A DNA stretch of 13,932 bases from the NCBI RefSeq assembly GCF_025149945.1, contig NZ_JALXVH010000063.1, positions 1 to 13,932 on the forward strand. Reading direction: 5' to 3'. Source of the DNA: Kocuria sp. p3-SID1428. Lineage in GTDB: Bacteria > Actinomycetota > Actinomycetes > Actinomycetales > Micrococcaceae. The position numbers and the translations under genes are program-made. How positions within the stretch are numbered: position 1 is the stretch's first letter; each line of letters opens with the position of its first letter. The notes below the pieces were generated by a model that was not told where the DNA came from, ran no database searches, and saw nothing but the letters and a program-made list of their open reading frames with translations. Positions 7,164-13,932 of the stretch are shown piece after piece.

Positions 7164-8164
7164 CGGATCCGCCTTCCCGACAGCTCCAGGAAGACGTCCT
7201 CCAGCGAGCGGGGCTGGAGGCTCAGGGACAGGGGCAGCTCCCCGGTGGCGGCGAGCCATTGGCTGAGCTCGGACAGCTCCTGCGGGCGCACCGCACCGCT
7301 GATCACGATCCTGGATCCGTCCCCGCTGATCTGCAGATCCGGACGCTGGACGAGCTCGGGAGGCCGATGCGCCCAGCGCTGCTGCTGGGCGGCGGTGAGC
7401 TCCACCCGCAGGGCTCCCGAGCGGCCGTCGCCGTCGATCAGCTCCCGCACGGAGCCGCAGGCGCGGACCCTGCCCTCATCCACGATGACCACCTGATCTG
7501 CCAGGCGCTGGGCGTCGTCGAGCAGGTGGGTCGTGAGGATCACGGCGGTGCCGCTGCCGCGCAGTTCGCGGATCAGGGCGAAGACGACAGCGCGCGACTG
7601 CGGGTCCAGCCCGGCCGAGGGCTCGTCGAGGAAGACGATCTCCGGGCGCCCGGCGAGCGCTGCGGCCAGTGCGACGCGCTGGCGCTGCCCGCCGGAGAGC
7701 CTCCGGATGGGGGTCTCGGCGAAGGCTCCGATGCCCAGGCGCTCCTGGAGCTCGCGCTGCGGGACCGGGTCCTGGTACATGGCGATGATGTGGCGCAGGT
7801 ACTCCCCTGCCTTGGCAGCCTGCGGCAGGCCGCCGTCCTGCAGCATCACCCCGGCGCGGGCGCGCAGGGCAGGAGAGGCGCCCCACGGCTGCTCCCCCAG
7901 CAGGCGAACGGTCCCGGAGGTGGGGCGCTGCAGGCCCTGTGCGCATTCGAGCGTGGTCGTCTTGCCCGCGCCATTGGGCCCCAGCAGTGCGGTGACCTCA
8001 CCGTGCCGTGCCGTGAGGCTCAGGCCGTCGACGGCCCGCGGCCTGGCCTGAGGAGCCAGGGTCTCTGCGCTGCTGCGGGCCTGTCGACGCCTGCGGCGCG
8101 GCCCCGGCCCACGGCGCTGCGGGAACACCATGACCAGGTCCTGGATCTCGAGCGCTGCCGTCAC
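7160..8164 (-). CDS. ABC transporter ATP-binding protein (DrrA/CcmA-like)
   Basis: This 334-residue cytoplasmic ATPase powers the adjacent ABC-2 permease. Visible motifs are Walker A GPNGAGKTT (62-70), signature LSGGQ (156-160), Walker B IVFLDEPSAGLDP (Asp180, Glu181) and the switch His213 in TTH. After the nucleotide-binding domain there is a roughly 90-residue C-terminal domain ending in SLEDVFLELSGR, the usual tail of DrrA-type drug-export ATPases. An unusual feature is an insertion of about 30 residues near the N-terminus (about 15-45) rich in arginine, proline and glutamine, between the first strand (LEIQDLVMVF) and AVDGLSL. GTG at 8162-8164 is chosen: it overlaps the upstream aldolase stop as GTGA and has GGAG about 8 bases upstream, whereas the longer frame to 8788 is antisense-like sequence within that gene. 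Confidence 0.93.
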   Translation of the reverse strand: MTAALEIQDLVMVFPQRRGPGPRRRRRQARSSAETLAPQARPRAVDGLSLTARHGEVTALLGPNGAGKTTTLECAQGLQRPTSGTVRLLGEQPWGASPALRARAGVMLQDGGLPQAAKAGEYLRHIIAMYQDPVPQRELQERLGIGAFAETPIRRLSGGQRQRVALAAALAGRPEIVFLDEPSAGLDPQSRAVVFALIRELRGSGTAVILTTHLLDDAQRLADQVVIVDEGRVRACGSVRELIDGDGRSGALRVELTAAQQQRWAHRPPELVQRPDLQISGDGSRIVISGAVRPQELSELSQWLAATGELPLSLSLQPRSLEDVFLELSGRRIR

Positions 8165-9060
8165 TGCTGCATCTCCGCCCGCAGATCGCGCACGGCCGCG
8201 CGGATGCGCTCGCGGCTGGGCGTGCCCACCGGGTGCAGAGGCCGGCGCGGCGGTGCGGTGCGCATCCCGCAGATGTCGTTGAGGGCGTAGAGCGAGCTCA
8301 GCGGCCGCTCCCAGCGCAGCACCTCGATCAGCGGGGAGAACGCGCGGCGCCAGCGCTCCACGAGCTCGACGTCCCGGGCTGCCGCAGCCGCGCGGAAGGC
8401 CACCCACTCCCGGGGCAGCGCTGCGGCGAAGCCGGTGTGCCAGGCGATCGTGGCATCGGCGGCGCCCAGGATCAGCGAGGTCCCGGCGATCCCGAAGCTC
8501 GTCCCCGGCTCGGCCAGCTCCAGGAAGAGGTGGCGGCGGTTCTGCAGGGCGCGCTCGGTCTCGACCGTGTCCTTGAAGGCCACGACGCTGCTCAGATCGC
8601 TCAGCTCGGCGGCCAGGTCCACGGGGTAGACGAATCCGGTCGTCGAGGGGTTGTTGTCCAGGCACAGCGGCAGCGCGACCGAGGAGGCCACGGTCTCCAC
8701 CTGATCGGCGATCTCCGGGGAGCGCAGCGCCACGTAGGACAGGGGGTTGAGCACCAGGCCGTCGGCCCCGGCGTTCTCCGCGTCCCACGCGAGCTCCAGG
8801 ACGTCCTGGGTGGTCATGGCCGAGATGCCGGCGCCCACGGGGATCCCGGATCCGGCCGCGGCACGGACGGCCGTTCGCACCACGGTGGCGCGCTCCTCGG
8901 AGCTCAGGTAGGCGAACGAACCGGCGGTGCCCAGCACGCAGATCGCCTCCACTCCCGAGCCGACCAGGACCTCCACCTGGCGTGCGAGCTCTGCGAGATC
9001 CACGGCGCCGGTGGTGGTGAAGGGAGTGACTGGATAGGCGATCAGCCCGGAGAAGTCCAT
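8161..9060 (-). CDS. DHDPS/N-acetylneuraminate lyase-family aldolase, specificity unknown
   Basis: This 299-residue TIM-barrel class I aldolase belongs to the DapA/NanA superfamily, whose members form a Schiff base between a lysine and a keto acid such as pyruvate. The N-terminus GLIAYPVTPF is typical, and the Schiff-base lysine is probably Lys163 (VVAFKDTVE, matching GIKEATG). Two family motifs are changed: GTTGE reads GTAGS (44-48), and YNxPxRTG reads DNNPSTTG (135-142). The tyrosine expected near VTPYYN is replaced by LSY, with Tyr109 displaced by one position. These changes make a true lysine-pathway DapA unlikely. The ATG lies 125 bases downstream of ctaB; the stop overlaps the ABC ATPase start by 4 bases, which implies coupled expression. 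The reaction and substrate are unknown. Confidence 0.87.
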   Translation of the reverse strand: MDFSGLIAYPVTPFTTTGAVDLAELARQVEVLVGSGVEAICVLGTAGSFAYLSSEERATVVRTAVRAAAGSGIPVGAGISAMTTQDVLELAWDAENAGADGLVLNPLSYVALRSPEIADQVETVASSVALPLCLDNNPSTTGFVYPVDLAAELSDLSSVVAFKDTVETERALQNRRHLFLELAEPGTSFGIAGTSLILGAADATIAWHTGFAAALPREWVAFRAAAAARDVELVERWRRAFSPLIEVLRWERPLSSLYALNDICGMRTAPPRRPLHPVGTPSRERIRAAVRDLRAEMQQ

Positions 9061-9130
9061 GCTGAGCGTGCTCTCGATTCTGGAGGGGATGGGTGGCTCC
9101 GAACGCCCCGGGGCGACTCGGGAATCAGCG

Positions 9131-9161
9131 CAGTGCGGCGGCAGGGTCGCCGCGGTGACTG
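9131..9161 (-). terminator. Imperfect hairpin between ctaB and the aldolase gene
   Basis: GCGGCG and CGCCGC (9135-9140 and 9148-9153) pair around a 7-base loop, with a further CAGT/ACTG outer pairing after a 4-base bulge. It lies 25 bases past the ctaB stop. With no T-run it may be a terminator or a processing site that separates ctaB from the aldolase-ABC genes. Confidence 0.35.
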
Positions 9162-9185
9162 CAGCGCCTCAAGCAGCCCGGTGCT

Positions 9186-10178
9186 TCACAGGATCGGTCC
9201 GCCGAGGAACGGATCCAGGGCCACGGCCACGAACACGAGGCTCAGATAGGTGATCGAGCCGTGGAAGACCTTCATGGCCTGGGTGGACGTGGGCTCGGCC
9301 TGGTTGGCCAGCCCGAGCAGGCGATGGCACTGCAGGAGGAACCATGCGCCGGAGGCCAACGTGAGCACCGCATAGACCCATCCGGCGCCGCCGACCGGCA
9401 CCAGCAGCAGCGAGCAGATGACGGTGGCCCAGGCGTAGAGCACGACCTGGCTGGCCACACGGCCGTCCGAGGCGATCGCCCCGAGCATGGGGATGCCGGC
9501 GCGGGCGTAGTCGTCCGAGTACTTCATGGACAGCGGCCAGTAGTGCGGCGGGGTCCACAGGAAGATCACGGCGAACAGCACGACGGCCGGCCACTGCACC
9601 GTCCCCGTCACGGCGGCCCAGGCGATCAGCACCGGCATGCAGCCGGCGATCCCGCCCCAGACGATGTTCTGGCTGGTGCGGCGCTTGAGGATGATGGAGT
9701 AGAAGACCGCGTACAGGAAGATGGCCGCGGCCGTGAGCACGCCCGAGAGGACGTTGACCGCCAGGGCGAACAGGACCACGGAGGCGACCGAGAGGACCCA
9801 GCCCAGGACCAGGGCCTCCCAGTCGTTCACCACGCGGGTGACCAGCGGGCGCTTGGACGTGCGCTTCATCAGCCGGTCCGATTCGCGGTCGATGTAGGAG
9901 TTGAAGGCGCCCGCGGCACCTGCGGAGAGCGTGCCGCCCACCAGGGTGACCAGGATCAGCCAGATGCTCGGGAAGCCGCCGTTGCCGTGGTAGTGGTGGG
10001 CGAAGATCATGGTCGGCACCGTGGCCACGAGCAGCAGCTCGACAATGCGCAGCTTCATCAGCTGCAGGTACGCCCGCACGCGCTGACCCGGTGTGGTCCG
10101 CCCGCTCTCCCGACGCGCATCCCACGGATCCTGGGGACCGGTCGGTGCTGCATGCCTGGAGACCTGCGCTGAACTCAC
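9186..10178 (-). CDS. ctaB: Protoheme IX farnesyltransferase (heme O synthase)
   Basis: CtaB transfers a farnesyl group to heme B, giving heme O, the substrate of CtaA for making heme A. It is an integral membrane UbiA-family prenyltransferase. The 330-residue protein has a hydrophilic N-terminus (about 1-40), MKLRIVELLL as the entry to the first membrane helix, and about nine hydrophobic segments. The first prenyl-diphosphate motif is NSYIDRESD (Asn93, Asp97, Asp101), followed by RTSKRPL; the second is KYSDDYARAGIPML near residues 219-232. WTPPHYWPL is typical of CtaB. The GTG start at 10176-10178 has AGGGAG about 9 bases upstream. It is divergent from tkt across a 335-base region, the usual actinobacterial arrangement, and lies upstream of the aldolase gene on the same strand. 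Confidence 0.96.
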   Translation of the reverse strand: MSSAQVSRHAAPTGPQDPWDARRESGRTTPGQRVRAYLQLMKLRIVELLLVATVPTMIFAHHYHGNGGFPSIWLILVTLVGGTLSAGAAGAFNSYIDRESDRLMKRTSKRPLVTRVVNDWEALVLGWVLSVASVVLFALAVNVLSGVLTAAAIFLYAVFYSIILKRRTSQNIVWGGIAGCMPVLIAWAAVTGTVQWPAVVLFAVIFLWTPPHYWPLSMKYSDDYARAGIPMLGAIASDGRVASQVVLYAWATVICSLLLVPVGGAGWVYAVLTLASGAWFLLQCHRLLGLANQAEPTSTQAMKVFHGSITYLSLVFVAVALDPFLGGPIL

Positions 10179-10201
10179 GTGAACTGACTCCCTGGAACGG
10201 T

Positions 10202-10236
10202 GACGGGGTCGACGACTCGGAAATGGACTCCCCGTC
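10202..10236 (-). other. Inverted repeat in the ctaB 5' leader
   Basis: GACGGGG (10202-10208) and CCCCGTC (10230-10236) are a perfect 7-base inverted pair with a 21-base loop, extendable by two G-T pairs and one G-C pair. It lies just upstream of the AGGGAG that serves the ctaB GTG start, so folding could affect ctaB translation. Function is inferred. Confidence 0.3.
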
Positions 10237-10310
10237 GTCCAGGCCGACCCGGGCCCGGAAGGAGTGTGCGCGGCGCCTGGCGGATGGCGTGCGACGGGGA
10301 TGATCTGCTC

Positions 10311-10316
10311 AGTCTA
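10311..10316 (-). promoter_or_regulatory. Candidate -10 element for ctaB
   Basis: TAGACT on the minus strand, in the context CTAGACTGA, fits TANNNT and is about 133 bases upstream of the ctaB start. The identical nine bases precede ctaA. No recognisable -35 was found. Confidence 0.38.
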
Positions 10317-10349
10317 GACCCTCATGGCCGCTCGCGCCGTGGCCCGCGA

Positions 10350-10367
10350 CGCATCACCGACGATGCG
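10350..10367. promoter_or_regulatory. CGCATC-N6-GATGCG inverted repeat, possible operator
   Basis: A perfect 6+6 base dyad with a 6-base spacer (ACCGAC) lies between the two divergent -10 candidates. Its size suits a dimeric regulator, but no cognate protein is encoded next to it, and a hairpin role is equally possible. Confidence 0.3.
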
Positions 10368-10438
10368 ACCGGAGTAGGCCTCGACTACGCCCTCAGGCAA
10401 ACCACGGAATCACCCCTTCCGCTGACAGACGTGTGATC

Positions 10439-10444
10439 TAGGCT
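10439..10444 (+). promoter_or_regulatory. Candidate -10 element for tkt
   Basis: TAGGCT fits the actinobacterial TANNNT -10 consensus and lies 70 bases upstream of the tkt GTG start. The region 16-18 bases upstream (TTCCGC) is a poor -35 match. Confidence 0.4.
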
Positions 10445-10513
10445 GGATCCACAACTCCGGCATCGCCGCACGTGCGAGCGGTGCCATGCACCCCGAGAAA
10501 GGACAGTGCGCCT

Positions 10514-12643
10514 GTGCCTCAGTCTGATCAGTCACTCACCTGGACCGATGTCGATCGCCGCGCCGTGGACACCGTCCGAGTGCTCGCCGCGGACGCCGTG
10601 GAGAAGGTGGGTTCGGGACATCCCGGGACGGCCATGAGCCTGGCCCCGGCCGCCTACCTGCTCTTCCAGAAGGTCATGCGCCATGACCCCAGCGATGATC
10701 GCTGGACGGGCCGCGACCGCTTCATCCTCTCCCCGGGCCACACCTCGCTGACGCTGTACATCCAGCTCTTCCTGGGCGGGTTCGGCCTGGAGATGAAGGA
10801 CCTGGAGGAGCTGCGCACCTGGGGCTCCAAGACCCCGGGCCACCCGGAGTACCGCCATACGGCCGGCGTGGAGATCACCACCGGCCCGCTGGGCCAGGGC
10901 CTCTCCTCGGCCGTGGGCTTCGCCTACGCCCAGCGCTACACCCGCGGGCTCTTCGACCCCGAGTCCGCTCCGGGCCAGTCCCCGTTCGACCACCGCGTCT
11001 ACACGATCGTCTCCGACGGCGACCTCCAGGAGGGCGTGACCTCTGAGGCGTCGTCGCTGGCCGGGCACCAGGAGCTCGGCAACCTCATCGCGATCTACGA
11101 CCAGAACCAGATCTCGATCGAGGACGACACCGACGTCGCGTTCACCGAGAACGTCGCCGAGCGCTACAAGGCCTACGGCTGGCACGTCCAGACCGTGGAC
11201 TGGACCGCAGGCGGCCCCAACGGCAACGAGTACGTCGAGGACGTCCAGGCCCTGCACGACGCCATCCGGGCTGCGGAGGCGGAGACCTCCGCCCCGTCGC
11301 TGATCTGCCTCAAGACGATCATCGGCTATCCGGCGCCCAGCAAGCAGAACACCGGCGGCATCCACGGCTCCAAGCTCGGTGCCGAGGAGCTCGCGGCCAC
11401 TAAGAAGGTCCTCGGCTTCGACGCCGAGCGCAGCTTCGTGATCGAGGACGAGGTCCTGTCGCACACCCGCGAGCTCGTCGAGCGCGGCAAGGCCGATCGC
11501 GAGGAGTGGGATAAGGGCTTCGCCGAGTGGCGCCAGGCCCACCCGGACCGCGCCGAGCTCTACGACCGCCTGCGCGACGGCACCCTCCCCGAGGGCTACG
11601 CCGAGGCCTTCCCGCAGTTCCCTGCCGGTGAGACCGTGGCCACCCGCGCGGCCTCCGGCAAGGTCATCAACGCGATCGCCGACACCTTCCCCGAGCTGTG
11701 GGGCGGCTCCGCCGACCTCGCGGGATCGAACAACACCACGATCGAGTCGGCCAACTCGTTCAACCCGTCCAGCCGCACCACCAAGAAGTTCTCGGCGGAC
11801 CCGTACGGACGCGTCCTGCACTTCGGCATCCGCGAGCACGCCGCTGCCGCGATCGTCAACGGCATCACCATGTCGTCGCAGACGCGCGCCTTCTCGGGCA
11901 CGTTCCTGATCTTCTCGGACTACCAGCGCCCGGCAGTGCGCCTCGGCGCGGTCATGCAGGTCCCGTCGATCTACATCTGGACCCACGACTCGATCGGCCT
12001 GGGCGAGGATGGCCCCACGCACCAGCCGGTCGAGCAGCTCAGCTCGCTGCGCGGCATCCCGGGCCTGAACGTCGTGCGCCCGGCCGACGCCAACGAGACC
12101 TCGGTGGCCTGGCGGACCATCATGGAAACCACGCAGAGCCCCTCCGGCCTGGCGCTGACCCGTCAGAACGTCCCCACGTTCCGCCGCGAGGACATCCACC
12201 CGGACGGCGAGGGCGAGGCCTTCGCCTCGGCCGAGGGCACGGCCAAGGGCGGCTACGTCCTGGCCGACGCCCCAGAGGGCACGTCCCTGGACGTCGTCCT
12301 CATCGGCACCGGCTCCGAGGTGCAGCTGGCCGTGGAGGCCCGCGAGCAGCTCAAGGAGAAGGGCATCGGCGCGCGCGTCGTGTCCATGCCTTGCCGCGAG
12401 TGGTTCGACGCCCAGGACCAGGACTACCGCGAGTCCGTGATCCCCCGCGAGCTCACCGCACGCGTGAGCGTCGAGGCCGGCATCGCCATGTCCTGGAACG
12501 ACCTGCTCGGCTCGAACGGCCGCGCTGTCTCGCTCGAGCACTTCGGCGCCTCCGCCGCCTACGAGCGCCTCTACAGCGAGTTCGGCATCACCGCCGAGGC
12601 CGTCGTCGAGAAGGCCCAGGAGTCCATCGCCGCCGCGAAGTGA
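10514..12643 (+). CDS. tkt: Transketolase
   Basis: This cytosolic thiamine-diphosphate enzyme moves two-carbon ketol units between ketoses and aldoses in the non-oxidative pentose phosphate pathway. The 709-residue length is normal. Visible motifs are SGHPG (34-38), [12 protein letters not shown], the substrate/cofactor loop TGPLGQG (123-129), the ThDP-binding segment SDGDLQEG (167-174) with Asn198 in YDQNQI, and in the second half HFGIREH and [16 protein letters not shown]. The first residue of the usual GDG is serine, as in other actinobacterial copies. The frame is open from 10472, but GTG at 10514 is preferred: AAAGGA lies about 10 bases upstream and the product then begins [20 protein letters not shown], fitting relatives. 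It is divergent from ctaB and followed by tal. Confidence 0.97.
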   Translation: MPQSDQSLTWTDVDRRAVDTVRVLAADAVEKVGSGHPGTAMSLAPAAYLLFQKVMRHDPSDDRWTGRDRFILSPGHTSLTLYIQLFLGGFGLEMKDLEELRTWGSKTPGHPEYRHTAGVEITTGPLGQGLSSAVGFAYAQRYTRGLFDPESAPGQSPFDHRVYTIVSDGDLQEGVTSEASSLAGHQELGNLIAIYDQNQISIEDDTDVAFTENVAERYKAYGWHVQTVDWTAGGPNGNEYVEDVQALHDAIRAAEAETSAPSLICLKTIIGYPAPSKQNTGGIHGSKLGAEELAATKKVLGFDAERSFVIEDEVLSHTRELVERGKADREEWDKGFAEWRQAHPDRAELYDRLRDGTLPEGYAEAFPQFPAGETVATRAASGKVINAIADTFPELWGGSADLAGSNNTTIESANSFNPSSRTTKKFSADPYGRVLHFGIREHAAAAIVNGITMSSQTRAFSGTFLIFSDYQRPAVRLGAVMQVPSIYIWTHDSIGLGEDGPTHQPVEQLSSLRGIPGLNVVRPADANETSVAWRTIMETTQSPSGLALTRQNVPTFRREDIHPDGEGEAFASAEGTAKGGYVLADAPEGTSLDVVLIGTGSEVQLAVEAREQLKEKGIGARVVSMPCREWFDAQDQDYRESVIPRELTARVSVEAGIAMSWNDLLGSNGRAVSLEHFGASAAYERLYSEFGITAEAVVEKAQESIAAAK

Positions 12644-12648
12644 CGCCC

Positions 12649-12686
12649 CCGGTGACTGCGGGCGGTCAGCCGGCCGCAGTCACCGG
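12649..12686 (+). terminator. Very stable hairpin between tkt and tal
   Basis: CCGGTGACTGCGG (12649-12661) and CCGCAGTCACCGG (12674-12686) form a perfect 13-bp stem. The 12-base interior can add three more pairs (CGG/CCG) around a TCAG tetraloop after one mismatch. It begins 6 bases after the tkt stop and no T-run follows. It could be a partial terminator, or a 3' stabiliser that sets different tkt and tal mRNA levels. Confidence 0.65.
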
Positions 12687-12760
12687 CCCCAGCACGACCA
12701 CGCAGCGTCGCCTGCACCGCAGACGCACTGACGATCCTTCGACATCACAGGAGCATCATC

Positions 12761-13867
12761 ATGACTGACACCACTGCCAAGCTCTCCCAGGCCGGGGTCT
12801 CCATCTGGCTCGACGACCTCTCCCGCGAGCGTCTGAGCACGGGCAACCTGCAGGAGCTCATCGACACCAAGGACGTCGTGGGCGTGACCACCAACCCCAC
12901 GATCTTCGCGGGCGCGCTGTCCAACGGCGAGTCCTACGCCGCTCAGGTCAAGGAGCTGACCGCCGAGGGCGTCGACGTCGATGAGGCCGTCTTCCGGATC
13001 ACGACCGACGACGTCCGCGACGCCTGCGACGTCTTCGCCCCGATCGCCCAGGCCACCCAGGGCCGCGATGGCCGCGTCTCGATCGAGGTCGACCCCCGGA
13101 TGGCCAACGACGCCCAGGCCACCTCGGAGATGGCCCAGCGCCTGGCGCAGACCATCGACCGCGACAACGTCCTGATCAAGATCCCGGCCACCGAGGCCGG
13201 CCTGCCCTCGATCACCGCCACGCTCGCCGAGGGCATCTCGGTCAACGTGACGCTGATCTTCTCGCTGGAGCGCTACCGCGCCGTGATCAACGCCTTCCAG
13301 ACCGGTCTGGAGCAGGCTCTCGAGAACGGCAAGGACCTCGCCAAGATCCACTCGGTGGCCTCGTTCTTCGTCTCCCGCGTGGATGCCGAGGTCGACAAGC
13401 GCCTCGAGGCCATCGGCACCGAGGAGGCCACGGCCCTGAAGTCCAAGGCCGGTCTGGCCAACGCGCGCCTGGCCTACCAGGTCTACCAGGAGGCGTTCTC
13501 GACCGAGCGCTGGAAGCGCCTCGCCTCGGCCGGGGCCAACGCTCAGCGGCCGCTGTGGGCCTCCACCGGCACCAAGGACCCGTCCCTGCCGGACACGCTC
13601 TACGTGGACGGCCTGGTGGCGGCCGACGTCGTCAACACCATGCCGGAGAAGACCCTGAACGCCGTGGCGGATCACTCCGAGATCACCGGCGACACCATCA
13701 CCGGCACCTACGAGGCATCCAACGCGCACCTGGACCGCCTGGCGGATCTGGGCATCGACTACAACGAGGTCGTGGATCTGCTCGAGAAGGAGGGTGTCGA
13801 GAAGTTCGAGGCATCCTGGGCCGAGCTGCTCGAGACCGTGCAGTCGGCGCTGGACTCCTCGCGCTGA
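12761..13867 (+). CDS. tal: Transaldolase
   Basis: This cytosolic class I aldolase transfers a dihydroxyacetone unit from sedoheptulose 7-phosphate to glyceraldehyde 3-phosphate in the pentose phosphate pathway. The 368-residue length fits the longer actinobacterial type. Visible motifs are [12 protein letters not shown] (14-25), GVTTNPTIF (41-49), the Schiff-base Lys140 in [24 protein letters not shown] (158-172) and [18 protein letters not shown]. The C-terminal [13 protein letters not shown] is also typical. The ATG is clear, with AGGAG about 8 bases upstream. It lies 117 bases after tkt on the same strand; the hairpin in that gap suggests co-transcription with uneven levels, or separate transcription, since no strong promoter is evident in the gap. 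Confidence 0.97.
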   Translation: MTDTTAKLSQAGVSIWLDDLSRERLSTGNLQELIDTKDVVGVTTNPTIFAGALSNGESYAAQVKELTAEGVDVDEAVFRITTDDVRDACDVFAPIAQATQGRDGRVSIEVDPRMANDAQATSEMAQRLAQTIDRDNVLIKIPATEAGLPSITATLAEGISVNVTLIFSLERYRAVINAFQTGLEQALENGKDLAKIHSVASFFVSRVDAEVDKRLEAIGTEEATALKSKAGLANARLAYQVYQEAFSTERWKRLASAGANAQRPLWASTGTKDPSLPDTLYVDGLVAADVVNTMPEKTLNAVADHSEITGDTITGTYEASNAHLDRLADLGIDYNEVVDLLEKEGVEKFEASWAELLETVQSALDSSR

Positions 13868-13897
13868 AGCCCCCCGATCGGCTCGCGCCGCAGCGAT

Positions 13898-13920
13898 GGT
13901 CGACGGGACCTCCCGTCACC
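13898..13920 (+). terminator. Candidate tal terminator
   Basis: GACGGG and CCCGTC (13902-13907 and 13912-13917) form a perfect 6-bp stem with an ACCT loop; GGT/ACC add three pairs after one bulged C. It starts 30 bases after the tal stop. The window ends 12 bases later, so a downstream T-run cannot be judged fully. Confidence 0.5.
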
Positions 13921-13932
13921 TGTGGCGCCCGT

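Larger units (their letters stand above)
10179..10513. promoter_or_regulatory. Divergent control region between ctaB and tkt
   Basis: This 335-base spacer contains no convincing gene; the frames crossing it are low-complexity. It should hold promoters for both ctaB (leftward) and tkt (rightward). Visible elements are one -10-like hexamer for each direction, a perfect CGCATC-N6-GATGCG inverted repeat between them, and a long-loop inverted repeat in the ctaB leader, all listed separately. The ctaB leader would be about 130 bases and the tkt leader about 65 bases. Confidence 0.6.

Noticed and set aside
8165..8788. Long N-terminal extension of the ABC ATPase
   Set aside because: It lies wholly inside the aldolase gene in another frame, is arginine- and proline-rich, and the GTGA overlap gives a better start.
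8161..9060. Calling the aldolase dapA
   Set aside because: The GTTGE and YNxPxRTG motifs are both changed, and the context has no lysine biosynthesis genes.
10091..10436. Small plus-strand open frames in the ctaB-tkt region
   Set aside because: No ribosome binding site, low-complexity arginine/serine/proline composition, and they overlap the ctaB start and promoter candidates.
10532..12541. 669-codon open frame antisense to tkt
   Set aside because: It is fully antisense to a clear transketolase, with composition typical of GC-rich shadow frames and no recognisable domain.

Overview
The window is a GC-rich chromosomal segment from an actinobacterium. Strong G/C bias at third codon positions, GTG and TTG starts, SufR next to sufBDC, ctaB divergent from tkt-tal, and the protein sequences all suggest a Micrococcaceae-like member (Arthrobacter, Kocuria or Micrococcus type). 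The genus is an inference. No rRNA, tRNA, CRISPR array, insertion sequence or phage gene was seen. Apart from gene boundaries and a few control regions it is densely coding, and most of it is conserved housekeeping content.

Layout, right to left along the minus strand. From a divergent promoter region (10179-10513) ctaB (heme O synthase) reads leftward. It is followed by a DHDPS/NanA-family aldolase, an ABC ATPase and an ABC-2 permease; the last three overlap by 4 bases at each junction. Next comes ctaA (heme A synthase), then a 293-base control region, then the suf cluster: sufR, sufB, sufD, sufC and a SufT/MIP18-family (DUF59) gene that ends 54 bases from the window edge. Rightward from the divergent region lie tkt (transketolase) and tal (transaldolase), separated by a very strong hairpin.

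How the genes work together. CtaB and CtaA convert heme B to heme O and then heme A for the aa3-type cytochrome oxidase. The Suf proteins assemble Fe-S clusters under SufR, a repressor expected to sense clusters itself. Tkt and Tal form the non-oxidative pentose phosphate branch. The order tal-tkt / ctaB / ctaA-like plus ABC transporter / sufR-sufBDC resembles the known Mycobacterium tuberculosis region Rv1448c-Rv1466, so the block is an old actinobacterial neighbourhood.

The unusual parts are modest: the aldolase, which has altered family motifs and is translationally coupled to the exporter; a suf cluster with no cysteine desulfurase or SufU inside it; an arginine-rich insertion in the ABC ATPase; the 13-bp perfect stem between tkt and tal; and the fact that all four CTAG tetramers I could find sit in upstream intergenic regions. 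I did not find clear evidence of a wholly new system.
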